From Chrysemys picta bellii (Eukaryota; Chordata; Testudines; Emydidae): DNA of 64,000 nt. The translations under genes and the position numbers were made by a program. Location: positions 74,543,302 to 74,607,301 of the forward strand of contig NC_088799.1 in NCBI RefSeq assembly GCF_011386835.1. The letters run 5' to 3'. Positions 1 through 12,470 of the stretch are shown here, piece by piece. Every line of letters starts with the position of its first letter. Position 1 is the first letter of the stretch. Below the pieces are notes generated by a model, which saw nothing but the letters and a program-made list of their open reading frames with translations, ran no database searches and had not been told where the DNA came from.

Positions 1-590
1 GGAAGTGGCTGCAGCTGGGCCATGACCCAATCAGGCCACAGCTGGCTGGAATAAAAAGGCTGTGAGCCAGGAGCCTCTCTCTATATCTAGGGAGAGAAGG
101 GTCTGGCTGCAGGGAGCTAGACATAGGGTACCTGTAGTGGAGCAGGCCTGGGGAAAGGCTAGGGAGTTCCAGCATGGAGAGCCCCAGGCTGCAGCCTAGC
201 AGGAGGCCAAGGGGTACTGGGGATTGCAGAGGGTAGCCCAGGGCTAGGCCAAGGCAGCAGGTCCAAACCTAACCTTGCCTGTGATGAGTGGCCTATACTG
301 CAGTCTGCCCCAGGGAATGGGGGCTAGTTGGAGACTGGCAGTGGCCTTATTCTGAGGTGAGGTAGGGATAGTGGGTGGGGGTTCCCCAGGGAGGGGAGAC
401 CCTAATACTGAGGGGTGTACTGCCAGGGGGTAGCACCCCAGATACAAGGGCACTGGGGTCTGGGAGGGACACGGGGGGGCCAGAGGACAGGTGGCTCACC
501 AACCTGCAGGGGGTGCTCCAGGATGCTGGAAGAGCTAATTCCTGAGATGACTAGCAGGAGGCGCTGTGGAGGTGAATCTGCTCCTCTACA
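1..590 (+). mobile_element. LTR, family A, cut by window edge
   Basis: The same family recurs at 29241-29772. Shared blocks include a CCAAT-containing segment (CCCAATCAGG near 27-36), a TATA-like AATAAAAAGG at 51-60, the block around GATGAGTGGCCTATACTGCA at 283-302, and a GC-rich 3' part ending in ACA at 590. The order CCAAT, TATA, transcribed part, terminal CA is that of an LTR promoter read on the plus strand. The 5' end lies outside the window. No internal retroviral sequence was recognised after 590, so it may be a solo LTR. Relative to the second copy it keeps about 150 extra bases after the TATA box (about 61-207). Confidence 0.7.
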
Positions 591-3500
591 CAAGCTCTCT
601 TTCTCTTGCTTAGTATCACTCAAATTTCTGGTCTTTATTAATAAACCATCTTAGTGCTATGTAGGCAATGTGCCCTACTTGTGATGGACAAAGACTTCTC
701 AAAGGTTGTCAAGAAGAAATTAAGAATAATCATGATAGTGATAACCCTTTGTATTTTTTTCTCCAAGTGATGAAGTGGTGGAAACCTACATCCTTATGGG
801 AAAGCTGTAGACAGTTGTGGCGCCCTTTGAATAGGGGAAGGGATTGAAGATATAGTTACAAATACTTATTTTCCTCTGCACCAGCTTACTGGGATAGAGA
901 AAATATAGTGTATCCACTACTGAAAACATTATTCCCTTTCAACTTTTTTTAAATCAAATTGCCCCTATTTTAGGATCAGGTCCCATATGTTTCATTTAAG
1001 GAAAAATATTTTGCAGCAGTGTATTCTCTCCTGTACCTATTTAAGAAAAGATGCCTGTAGTTGTATATAGTAGGAGGTGTAAAACACAGGAGGTGCTGTG
1101 CACCTATCTTTTAAAAGAACTGAACATTTACAACTCTAATTGAAGTCAATGGACACTGCTGACTAGTATTACTGTGTCAAAAAAAATCTAGTCTCTCTTT
1201 ACACAGATTTAGGCCCTGATCCTCCAAAGGGATGCACCCACAAGGATACTTATGCCTGAAAGTCAGTGGAACTCTTGACAATTTATTTTGGTAGGATTCT
1301 CATCAAGCTAAGGGTTGACACTTGTGAATCCTCATGTAGGCTCAGGCCCTCAAACTCATGCAGGACTGGTTGGTTTTTTAATCTTAGCAGCTCCAATGCT
1401 TCCTTAGTAAGGTGTGGGATCAGTTTCCACTACAGTGGGACAGACAGTAAAGAAGATGTGTTTATTTCAAACATGTATGGAATATATATGAAGTCTGCAA
1501 CGATTTAACCGCTCTGCAAACCCTCACTGCTTCTCTGCCAGGAGGTGAGCAGTTCTTTTAATCAATGAGAAAAGTGATGCAGCCTCCTATTCTGGCACAA
1601 GTCAAAAAAATTAACTGCTTTAAGCATGTGATTCAGCTGCCAAATTTAAAATAACTCCCTTTTTTTCTTAATTACACTCCCTGAATGCAGAAGGTCAATG
1701 AGGGCAACTGGAGAACAGCTGATTATTCCAGTATACCAACTTTAAATCGAACCTTGGCCCATTTAAAAAAGGGCTCTATATCACTTCATGTCACAATAGT
1801 GTTTTTCACTAGTGCACTTTACAATAAAAAAAAACCCCTCACTTTAACCATAAAACTTAACCATTATGTATGAATTTTCAGGATGCCCTAAAAGCTTTGG
1901 AAGCTAACAGTAAAGCCAGCTATCCTCCACATCACCTTATTCAGTTCCCTTGTGCTTTTCATCCACTCACTCTAAAAATCAATTTATTTTGTTTTGAAGA
2001 AGTGTTGAATAAAACCTTGTAATTGTTTTCAACACATCCAGGGGAAAACATAGATCACGTCTATAACACTTGAAGCAATGTGAAGGCTTAAGAAAAGCAG
2101 ACTATTTGCAGTAGTAAATAAGAGAGAAAATAGTGTAAGCAATGCATATACTGCCCTTTCTATAGAGCTGTTTTCAGGAGTTATGAGAGTACATTTACCA
2201 GGAGGATTTTATGAAGTAGGCACTTAGGAAGTATTTCAATGGAAAGACGAGTCAGATATTCCTGGAATGGAAAACTTGACTAGAATAGGTTGAAACAACA
2301 ATTTGCAATTTGTCTTTAGCTGTACACTCTTTAACAAGGGACACATGGATAATTATACAGATTTGACATTTACATCAGTGGGCTCTCATTAGTACCATTG
2401 ACAATTATACCTATTTATAGTTGCACATATTTAAAATATACTTGGCTCTTACAATAAAAATGAGGGCTTTTTATTGTTTTAAACCTTAACAAGGAAAGAA
2501 TCAAGTTAGATGAGATTTATTTTGCAATATTGAATAAGAAATTGTGGAACAATGCATACTGTTTGCTGGTGTCAAGCCTGGGAAATGGTCTTGCGAGCTT
2601 CTTTACAAATAGCTTCAGTGTAAAAATCGACATGCAGGGTTTAATAAAAATAAAGTTCAAAAAAATCCCATCATGACCTGGGTACGGTCCTGTACTTTAA
2701 CAAAACTCGTAAGTACAAACAAATTCTACTTGTACAATAGCCATTTCCTATAAAATACTTACCAAACAATATATTAAATAATATCCTACTATTTACAATT
2801 TGTAGTCTAGTTCTTTTATTCTCATATTTAGGTTCTAATGGGAGTTATGCAGCTTTTGTAACTTGGATGCTGAGTTTTGAACTGATGTTCCCCTAATGGA
2901 CCTTTACCAATCAGGCCTTAAACCTACATGAAAAGTCAAGTACTATCAAATTTTATTTGCCATATGACAACTTTCTGAAGCTTTATTAAAATAACAGGCA
3001 CCCGCTAGTAATATTAACCTTGCCATTCCCCCACATAAATATACAATTATTATTTCTAGTGGCCAACTAAAAAAGCAAGGATTTGAACTATGCTGTAAAA
3101 GCCAAGAACACTTATTACAGAGCTTTCCAAAGATCTCCCCATTGTGGATCAGAGGGATGCAAAGCAAGAGGGCAAAAAACTATGGTGGTTACAAAATCTT
3201 TCTGAATTAACTGTTTCCTATTCAAATTGACATGTGCTTCTCATGGTAAGGTTTAGGTTTCACTGCTGTCAGACTATTCTTCCACTGAGATGTAAACTCT
3301 CAGATGAGGTTGGGTGGGTAAAACTTGCCAAGAAAAAAACAAATCTTAAATTTTCTTGGCAGATTCAGCCTTTTTCTATTAATGTTGAGATTATTTCTTC
3401 AACTATTTTGTTGCAAATATTTATGACTCCATATGGCGCAACAGATGTTGAAGGGAAGGCATGGCAGAAAAGACTTCTTTTTCAGCAATTACTCTACTAC

Positions 3501-4729
3501 TTGTTGTCATACTGTAGGTGTTTTTAAGTGCCTCTTTCCTCAGTGCCCTGTCCTCTCACATTCTGTAAGAATGTCAGTTTACATAATTAGTATAATAACT
3601 TCAGACCCTATCTATACACAGAGGGGAGTAGTACAACAGGGGGTAAAGATCAGGGAGGATGGGGGACTACATGCATCGTTCCCTCAACCCTGATGGAAAA
3701 TCTGCTCAGAAATTAATATAGTGCAAAGCTATATTAGCTCCTTAGTGGAAACTGTCTCCCCTCCCGCAATGCCTTTAAGAGATGTTCTAGGGGCTACAGC
3801 CAGCGGTGGAAGCCATACCAGGAGCCATGCTGACAGGGAACCAAAGCAGGCCAAAAGGATCATCCAGGGGACATACGTGTTTTAGACTTTGAATTCTTTC
3901 AGAGGAGTTGCCTGCTGTGGTGTAATCAGAAGGTTCTAAGAAAATGTCAGGATAAAATTTAAAACAATTCCCTTTCCCCATCCCAAACCAAAAGAGGCAG
4001 TGATCTGGCTATTCATTAACATCTCATTCACTCTAATAATAATACTTAATAATTAATAAATAATGCTGTAAAAGCCATTTGGCTGTTTACCACATATCAA
4101 CAACATATTTTTGCATAGGTTTTCCATTTTCCCACCATATTCTTTCTCTTTAGCCCTTTCTTCCATAGTATCTATGGCAACAATGTTTTCAAACAGAAGC
4201 AAGGCTGCAATATTTTAGGTAATGCAGCAGTAACCTTTTAAGAGTAACAAGACTTCAATAATTTAAAATTAAAAATCAAGTTGGGAAAATTTCATTATTT
4301 TTCTTATTTATAAAACCAAATCTACTGTATAGATTCTTCCTGATCCCCATGACAGCCAGGGCTTAATTTTAACCCAACATTGTATATATGGTTACACTCC
4401 TACTTGGCACCCACACAGCTTCATCTGAAATGTTGGGGATTTGGACACAACTAGCTAAATAAATGCATCACAAGTTGTCTGCCGAGCCAAGTGTCCATAC
4501 AAATCCCAGATTTGTATGCATGTGTGGTTGTGTGCTGAAAATAGTCCTACATTGGCTCCCATGAAGTCTATGCTACTAAACTCTGTTAAAAACAGCCTGG
4601 AATCAAGACACTTGATATCTTCCAGGGTTCAGAAGTAATCCAATCTGCCATAGGGAAATCTAACATTGTGACATTTTCTTGTAGAAAAGAATAAGTAACA
4701 TCATTCCTCCACATCAACATGTGGAGACT
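591..4729. other. Intronic sequence, mostly unrecognised
   Basis: AT-rich, with no coding signature on either strand. A fragment near 1211-1275 (GGCCCTGATCCTCCAAA...) resembles one arm of a palindromic amniote repeat. Short ORFs here are isolated and without codon bias or splice context. It lies within the intron after the 46706-46841 exon. Confidence 0.5.
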
Positions 4730-4854
4730 GGATATGTCTACACAGCCCAGGTCGCCAGACTCAGGTTAGTGAAACTCGCAGGTTGAGCTCTGAAGCATAG
4801 GGAGGGGGTGGACTTCAGCACCCAAGCTCCAGTCCATGTTGCAACTTTAAAGTA

Positions 4855-6277
4855 CAGTAACTTCTCACTTAACATTGTCCCGGTTAACGTTGTTTCGTTG
4901 CTGATCTATTAAGGAATAAACTCCTTTAAAGTTACACAATGCTCCCTTATAACGTTGTCATTTGGCAGCTGCCTGCTTTGTCCACTGCTTGCAGGATTCT
5001 CTGGAAAAGCAACCTCTCCTTGTGGGGATTAGAGCCGGGGGGGGGGGGGGGGCAACAGCCCCTCCATCAGCTCCCCTAAATTCCCTGTAAGGTATGTGGC
5101 TCGGCAGCTGCCCAGCAGCAGTTCAGCTGTCCCTCCCCCACTGCTGTGCTGCTCCTGACCCTGCCCTCTGCCTTGGAGCTGCTCCAGGAAGCTTCCTGCT
5201 CCCTGCGGGAGGAGGGGAGAGGGGTGCTGATATCAGGATGTCCCCCTGATCCTGCCCCCCACTCTGTAGCCCCTCTCCAAAAAACACAGGAGGGAGACAG
5301 GGCCCAGGGACAGAAAGGAGGGAGCTTGCTGGAAGCTGTTGCTTCCTGTCTGAACTGGCTGATCTGCTTAAAAGGGCAACGTACTTGAAGTGGGGGTCAG
5401 CATTCTCAAAGGGGCAATGCACGTCTCTCACACTCATGTACGCACCCACCGGCACTTTGGGAAGTTAGCACCTGTGCAGACATGCGTGTGCTGTCAGGAG
5501 GAGGAAGTGGTGCACTCCAGCTGGATAGCATGGGCTCATGTTCGGTTTTTGCATGGAAGTGTTTGCAGCCACTGCCCTGCATCTATTGTTTCCTCCCTCC
5601 TGCCTCAGTCCATGCTGCCTTGTAGAGTGTGAGGCTACATTAACAGTATATTAACCCTTGAGGGCTCAGCTGAGTGCTAGTTCATCATTTAGCAGCAAGG
5701 CACTCCCTGGGAAATATTCCACCACCTCAACCAAGCTTCACAGTCATTGATTGTTGTGTACAATATTAAACTGTTTGTTTTAAATTGTTTAAAACTTATA
5801 CTGTATATCACTGTTTCCCAAACTTGGGACACTGCTTGTGTAGGGAAAGCCCCTGCCGGTCCAGGCCAGTCTGTTTACCTGCCAGATCTGCAGGTCCGGC
5901 TGACTGTGGCTCCCACTGGCCATGGTTCGCTGCTCCAGGCCAATGGGAGCTGCTGGAAGCGGTGCAGGCTGAGGGCCATACTGGCTGCAGCTTCCAGTAG
6001 CTCCCACTGGCCTGGAGCCGCGATCGGCCGGACCTGCAGACGTGGCAGGTAAACAAACCGGCCAGCTCCACAGGGGCTTTCCCTAAACAAGCGGCGTCCC
6101 AAGTTTGGGAAACACTGCTGTATATGTATATAATGTCTTGTCTGGTGAAAAATTCCCTAGAACCTAACCCCCCAATTTACATTAATTCTTATGGGGAAAT
6201 TGGATTTGCTTAACATTGTTTTGCATAAAGTCACATTTTTCAGGAACATAACTACAACATTAAGTGAGGAGTTACTG
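4855..6277. mobile_element. Tigger/pogo-like DNA transposon, non-autonomous
   Basis: The left end CAGTAACTTCTCACTTAACA and the reverse complement of the right end, CAGTAACTCCTCACTTAATG, form a terminal inverted repeat flanked by TA at 4853-4854 and 6278-6279. CAG termini with a TA target site fit the Tigger/pogo branch of Tc1/mariner. There is no transposase ORF. About 1.1 kb remains after removing a nested hAT element (5809-6117). A run of 18 G lies at 5037-5054, and the 5100-5640 interior is GC-rich filler. Confidence 0.8.
5809..6117. mobile_element. hAT MITE with perfect 8-bp target duplication
   Basis: The left terminus CACTGTTTCCCAAACTTGGG and the reverse complement of the right, CAGTGTTTCCCAAACTTGGG, differ at one base. 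The element is flanked by CTGTATAT at 5801-5808 and 6118-6125, the 8-bp duplication typical of hAT. It is 309 bp, GC-rich and internally palindromic (GCTCCCACTGGCC-type arms), with no coding capacity. It is the innermost of three nested insertions. Confidence 0.92.
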
Positions 6278-6315
6278 TACTGTCTACACCACTATTTTTA
6301 CAGCAGTGTAACCAC

Positions 6316-9300
6316 CAGTTGGTGCCTCAAGGTGCAACCAGAATATAACTAATAAATAGTAATCACAAGCCTTTAAAAAAAATCCCTTCTAGGTAACAAG
6401 TGCAAGCATTATTTGTGATAGATTTATTTTATATATAAACACTTTACATTAGATGGTTTATGATAACACACTTGATATCTCATCTCTTAAAATGGCACCT
6501 TACTACTATATTTATTATTATTGTTAAGTTCTATTTTTAATGTAGGCACATAAACAGTTAAACTTTCAGAATCCTTCAAAATATCTGAAGCAGTCTGAAG
6601 ACTGCATTTCCTACTCCTGGGTAATTATTTGTTTTGTTAAGGTTTATTTTACAACTGTATGAAATAGGTTATAAAGAACAATTCTGCTATTATGTTCTCC
6701 GCTTCTTAGGCTTAATAAATATTATATCCCACACCATACATTAAAGCCAAGCAGTGGAGAAAATAAGAGTGGTAGTAATCTCCTCCACTGATGTAAAATA
6801 CCCTTAATAAAACAGGGGTATATAACAGTCAGGAACAAATTACTCAGGTCTGCTTTAATAAAATAGTATCCTTAAAGCAGTATTATTCTTAAGGTACTGA
6901 CATTCCCATTGGTGCTGCAACTGTGTCCTTTCAAAGCAGTATAACCTGTTAAGATAGCAAGATATCTTTTTGCAATAGAGTGTTTGTGTCCAAGCAGATA
7001 GAAGGTTTGTAGAGAATGCATCCAGGGAGCCATAAAACTGGTGGGGAAACATATTTCTCTGTGGTATTTTAGTACTTTGAAAAATTCAATCACTGGGAAA
7101 AAATGTTTTGCTGTAAACATCTGAAGAGCCTTATAAAAGCAATGGCTTCCCACAGCACCTGCTTAAATAATTTTAAGAGATGGAATATGTCTTTGCTTAT
7201 CTTCTAAAACTCATAGAGAGCTTCTATTAATTTCCCTGGTGCTGTCAGGCCAGGGCATTTTTAATCAGGAAATAATTATTAGTGGAAATAGAGGGAAATT
7301 CACCAGCATGATTATTACATTTTTAAAATCAAGCAAGTCTCAAAAGTGATCACTAGAAAATCCTTTACAATATGATTTGTACTCTACTTTTGGCTTTATT
7401 TAGAAGTGTACATACACATAGTAAGAATGATCTCTCCAGTTTCCTTGCCATAATGCAGGGAAGGAATTCTAAACATGGCCAAAAAGGAGAATAGCATTCT
7501 GTTCCTATATTTCAGCATTTTAATATACTCTATCTTGGTCACGCATTGGATTTACATACACACAGAGACATGAAACATGAGGCATTATTTCCTTCTGAAT
7601 TTACCTGCTATCATCTTTAATACGTCAAGTAGAGATGCTATGTCACAGACACTGCCCATAGCATACCTGACATAGAAAGGCCTCTGGCTGCAACCCTATT
7701 AAAAGTTTACATTTTATTAAACTTCAGAGTAAAACTTATATTGCCTACCAGCTCCTCAATCCCTACAGGCTCTTTATCTGCTGTAGACTACTAAGGCCTA
7801 TGGGAATCTAGTCATCTGGACCCTAACACTGTAAGTATCCAACCTGGGCTTTTTCCTGGGAGGAGGCTCTCATTCACCTATTGTGGGCAACCTATGCTAG
7901 TGCCTGGTTACAATTATACTTTAATCACAGTGGAGATCAGTGAAATTTCCAATTTATTTTTATAAAGAAATGTGTGACTCACTTTGTACTGTTACTCACC
8001 AGGTAATAAAGGTGGCAAAGGGTTAACTTCTTTCTTGAAATAAGAGGAGAAATTCAATAACTGATAGTCACTTAGTTACTGATAGCCCATTCATACTAAC
8101 ATCACTAGGAGGTAATTACTGCAAATCTCTAAACAGTTAAACAAATTTGCAGAAGTACCACTCCGGGGAAGTTGCATATACAGGTTTTGACCAGGTTCAA
8201 GAGATGCAGCAGACAAAGGACCAGGAACTGTATAAAGTGGGCAGCCTGCTATAGAGGAGGGGTCATCCTCATTGGATCCAAGAACTCATATGAGACTTTA
8301 ACCAAGAGCAACAAATCCTGCTGGAATGGTTTGAAGGACTTCAAAACCTACCAGGGTTTCCATGTGGAAGACTGATGACAGCTGGTAAAACAGGCAGGCA
8401 TATAGGGTTACTGTCTTCAAGATTTGTTTTCTCTGTAATGCTTTTGTTCTCAAAAAATACTTTGCTTTGTGAAGGGTGGCTGGTCACTGGCTAACCCTCT
8501 CACAGCCCATGGAGACAGCAGGACAAAAATTGCTGAGCTAAACTCAGACTAGCTAAAGTGATCACAGTGAGCTACAGGAGGCACTTACCACCTAATTCCT
8601 AATCTGGAAAGAGAGCAATAAAGTTACTGCTGGGAGAAATGTGACCGCTCCAGGCATGAAAGGGGGGGGGAAGGGGTGCGGTCAAGGAGGCCACAAAGGA
8701 GTCAGAGGTGCAGTTATTCCAGAACTGTGACAGCCCCTCCCTCCTCAATTAAACAATGCTTGAATTTAGATTAATACTAAACCATAGGCTGTCCTACCAT
8801 GAGGCTGCCCAATTCCTAAAGCTTTGACATTAAATCTCAGTAACAGGATGACTAGTGGGCTCAAATATGTCAGCACCACAACAGCTTCCAGTTACTAAGA
8901 GCTTCCTATGATTATAACAGTCAGGGCAGAACTCTCTCACCAAACAATCCTCACATGATACTCCAGAGAAAGGCAAACTCTTCCTAACTCTCAGCTAATG
9001 TGCCAAAATGGAAAACTCCTTACTGACCCAAGTGGTGGATGGGATCAGTGGTTTTATTGATATGTGAATGTGAGCAAGAGTCAAATGTTCAAAACTTACT
9101 GCTTTACAATCCAGTAACTACTCAGGCTACTGTTTCCCAACTCATTCCAGGCTCTTCAAGGTTAGCACCTACCAGAGACCAAACAGAGTGAGAGAAGGAG
9201 AGCAGAAAGAAAAACCTGAGCAGGAAGAAGGTACGTCTCCCCTTCCCCCCCATACACACACCCTGACCTCTATCTGCTATATCCACAGGTGAAATAGTCA

Positions 9301-9987
9301 GGATGGGTTTAGCCATGGGGAAGGAGGAGCCTACTTACTTCCTCCTGGCATCACCCTGGTAGGGTCATTGTAAACACTGTACACCACAGTGAAGGGCAAG
9401 TATACAACTTTTCATCTGAATATGTCATTGGCATGATTCCCTGTACATCAAAAAGTGTATCAGATGCAACATCCCTTAACTAATAACAAATTAAAAGATC
9501 TTTTACAGGCTAATAGCTAAGATCAAGGATCCTAGACTTTTCCTGTAACATTTGATGGCCTAAACAATTAAGAGTGCAGGGAGCTGAATTTCTAGGGGTT
9601 GATCAAAACAATGTTTATTAAGTTTCAGAACAAAAGTTAGTTACCTAGTGGGCCCTGACTCCCTACTGTCTCTGTGGGCCCTAAAGGCCCATATGAGCCT
9701 CTGTGTCCAATTAGCTATACCCTGCAAGCCAACATGAGGAAAAACAGACTCTTCTTTCTGTGGGATGCTTATGCTAATGTTTGGCAGTAAAGCTCAGCCC
9801 CATATGTAAATTCTGTTAATAATATGCCAACATCTGCTGCATGCAAAACACAAACACCTGAGCTCTGGTCTTGAGAGGTAAATGAAGGATGAATAGTATT
9901 AACTATTTTGTTCAAACACATTTATAATGATGAAATGCTCACATATCTTCCATCACTGGTTTGGTGTTGCTTTTTAAACAGCTATAG
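6316..9987. other. Intronic sequence, nothing recognised
   Basis: AT-rich sequence without splice-flanked coding exons. There are poly-G tracts near 8664-8672. ORFs up to 93 codons occur at chance level. Confidence 0.45.
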
Positions 9988-10291
9988 CAGGGGTCGGCAA
10001 CATTTGGCCCGCGGCTCGTCAGGGTAAGTACCCTGGTGGGCTGGGCCAGTTTATTTACCTGCTGACGCGGCAGGTTCGGCCAATCACGGCCCCCACTTGC
10101 CGCGGTTCGCCGTTCAGGGCCAATGGGAAGCGGCACGGGCGAGGGATGTGCTGGCCGTGGCTTCCCACCGCCCCCATTTGCCCAGGACAGTGAACCGCGG
10201 CCAGTGGGTTCCATGATCGGCTGAACCTGCCGCGTCAGCAGGTAAATAAATTGTCCCGGCCCACCAGGGTGCCAAACATTGTCGACCTCTG
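9988..10291. mobile_element. hAT MITE, 304 bp
   Basis: The termini CAGGGGTCGGCAACATTTGG and (reverse complement of the right) CAGAGGTCGACAATGTTTGG form the terminal inverted repeat. Flanking octamers AGCTATAG (9980-9987) and AGCTATAT (10292-10299) match at 7 of 8. The interior is a GC-rich palindrome with arms around CCTGCTGACGCGGCAGGTTC. The 91-codon minus ORF across it is a by-product. Confidence 0.9.
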
Positions 10292-10299
10292 AGCTATAT

Positions 10300-11150
10300 A
10301 ATAGGGGAGTTTAGTGGCATCTGAATTTTGCTAATCTCTTTCAAGTTTCATGAACTATTTTCCCATTAAATTATTTTTCAAGGGAAGTTAAAAAAACACA
10401 TGAGACATTTCTTACCAAATGGAAACCTTTACATTCTTGTTTAAAATTAGTTCTTGCCTCGATTCTAAGACTGACAGGGAAATATAGTTTAAAAAAAATA
10501 ACTACTCATGCAGACAGACATGCATCATCCAAAAATACAGAAATTGTGGCACACTGATGCAAGTGATCCTTTAGTGGGACATTTCCCAGGTAAGATGGGG
10601 AGTATGTTGTTATCTCAAGTAATATTGTTTGATGTTTGTAATCTGTATTAATTTTTCTGTTTGGTGGATAAATGCAAACAGCCATTTAATTTTGAGGGTT
10701 TTTTTAACACTACTACTATTCATGGGTCTTAATAACCAATCCTTTGTAAACTGACTTGCTCATTTCAGAAGTATTATATTCCCCTGCTTTCACACTGCAC
10801 ACCACTCAAGTGAATGGCTGACAGATCCGTTCATGTCAGTGCAGGAAAATGAAGCTTAATGAATCCCACCCAATAGTAGCACTGCACACTGTATCCATGT
10901 GTATGCCATCTTACAGTTTCCTCTGTAAAATTGAAGCGTTTGCTCAGAAATTTCTCTCTTGAAAGGACCTTTTATTTTATTTTTTGTAATGTTTAACTGC
11001 CTTTTTCTGCTCTTGTCTCCCTTCAGTATTGCTCAGATGGCAATCTTATTTCTTGTGCAAACTCATTTGGATGATACAGGATGGGCTACAGCTGTGTGTT
11101 GCTATTTAGAGTGTAAAATATGTCACACAGTTAATATAATAATAATCTAT
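10300..11150. other. Intronic sequence, nothing recognised
   Basis: AT-rich, with no repeat ends or coding exon seen. The plus ORF starting at 10959 runs into the SINE and is not a gene. Confidence 0.45.
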
Positions 11151-11325
11151 GAGATAGGTATATCTCCATATAACTGGAAGGGACCCCTAAAGGTCATCAA
11201 GTCCAGCCCCCTGCCTTCACTACCAGGACCAAGTACTGATTTTTGCCCCAGATCCCGAAGTGGCCCCCTCAAGGATTAAACTCACAACCCTGGGTTTAGC
11301 AGGCCAACGCTCAAACCACTGAGCA
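11151..11325 (-). mobile_element. tRNA-derived SINE with CR1-like 3' tail (turtle Cry-SINE type)
   Basis: On the minus strand the element starts GCTCAGTGGTTTGAGCGTTGG (an RNA polymerase III box A at 11324-11304). It continues to GGTTGTGAGTTTAATCC (box B, 11289-11273) and ends with GGGGCTGGACTTGATGACC and CCCTTCCAGTTATATGGAG, the conserved CR1-type tail. Box A and box B are 32 bases or so apart, as in a tRNA gene. This structure matches tRNA-Lys-related SINEs of cryptodiran turtles, which use CR1 machinery. It lacks the first few bases of the tRNA head. Confidence 0.85.
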
Positions 11326-12184
11326 AACACAACAAAATGTAACTTTTTAACTGAAGATTATTAACAAGGCAGGGCTGTTTTCTCTAAACTGAAAGTAGTA
11401 TTTGAAATCAGCATCATCAGGTTTTTTTAAATTCTGAAACGTCTTGAGGCGGTCCACATTGCCTCTTGAGTGCCAATGGTTTTACAAAGGTTGTTGCAAC
11501 CCAGCGTAACAAAAAGTAGCTGTTGTGCAAACATGCAAGTCAGTAGTCACTCGGTCCCCAAGCAATCATTAAGTACCGGATCAGAAAGTTTATCAATCTT
11601 GATTATTACCTGTAAATGAGTTTTTAAATATTTGTTACAAAAAATGGAAAAAAAAAATCAGGGGCCACTCACTGTTCAGATTAATGAAGTAACATGTAAC
11701 CTCTCAAACGCCTGTTTTCAAACAACACAAAAAGTTCTTAATTTCATGACCTATCTTGTTTGGATTAATATGCTTTAATAAAAACTACTGACTGAAACTG
11801 CAAGTTGTACTATTTCTGACACAATTTCCCATCCAAATTGATCACTCAGTCTGGAGCTAAAAGAATTAAGGAACTCTTCCTATAATTTACCTGCACTGAT
11901 AAATATTTGACCCTTTGCCCAAATAAAACCTTTCAAAAATAAGACTGTCCATAAAAACTAATGTGGGGGGAAAAAAAATAAAGGAAGCAGCAATCAAAAT
12001 CATTTTGGGTTCAAGCTAATTATCTGCTGCATGGGTGCTAAGGATTGGATTTTAGGCACTCAGCACCTTACAAGACACAAATAATATAAATGATTAAACT
12101 GGAATCAAGTCCATGGGGACAAATTGTGCTCACCTTATTTGTATGAGAAAGTCCCATTGATTTCATTAGGTCAGTTGTACCTAA
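11326..12184. other. Intronic sequence, nothing recognised
   Basis: AT-rich, with short A-runs (11650, 11970). No coding or repeat signal that I can support. Confidence 0.4.
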
Positions 12185-12470
12185 GGGTACGTCTACATGA
12201 ATATAAAAGACTCACGGCACAGCCACGGCGGACTCAGGTCAGCTGACACAAGTTTGCAGGGTTGGGCTATGGAGCTAAAAATTGTGGTGTAGACATTTGG
12301 GCTCGGGCTGGAGCTGAGCTCTCAGACCCTTCACCCTCACAGGCTCCCAGAGCTCGGATTCCCGCCTGAGCCTAAATATCTACACAACAATCTTTCAGTC
12401 CTGGAGCCCGAGTTCCGCAAACCAAGTCAGCTTACCCAAGTCAGCCATGGGTTTTTATCCCGAGGTAGAT
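12185..12470. mobile_element. PIF/Harbinger-like palindromic MITE
   Basis: Begins GGGTACGTCTACATGAAT after TAA (12182-12184). The interior is a diverged palindrome: AGCTGACACAAGTTTGCAGG and GGGCTCGGGCTGGAGCTGAG on one side, with CTGGAGCCCGAGTTCCGC and the CAAGTCAGC blocks as complements on the other. The right terminus has lost its clear GTCTACAC copy, so the end is approximate. Same family as 20824-21097. Confidence 0.7.

Larger units (their letters stand above)
4730..6315. mobile_element. PIF/Harbinger-like MITE split by a Tigger-like insertion
   Basis: The left part opens with GGATATGTCTACACAGCC and runs to 4852. The right part resumes at about 6280 with TGTCTACACCACTATTTTTAC. Both resemble the palindromic MITE family seen intact-looking at 12185 and 20824, whose termini carry GTCTACAC and whose arms are rich in GGCTC/GAGCC. 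The interval between is a Tigger-like element with its own TA duplication. The right terminus is eroded and its position approximate. Confidence 0.6.

Noticed and set aside
5747..6102. Several mid-length ORFs on both strands
   Set aside because: They all lie in the palindromic hAT MITE at 5809-6117 and mirror each other.
11151..11325. Plus-strand ORF 10959-11279 as a membrane protein
   Set aside because: Its C-terminal half is the SINE read backwards; the hydrophobic start is T-rich intron sequence.
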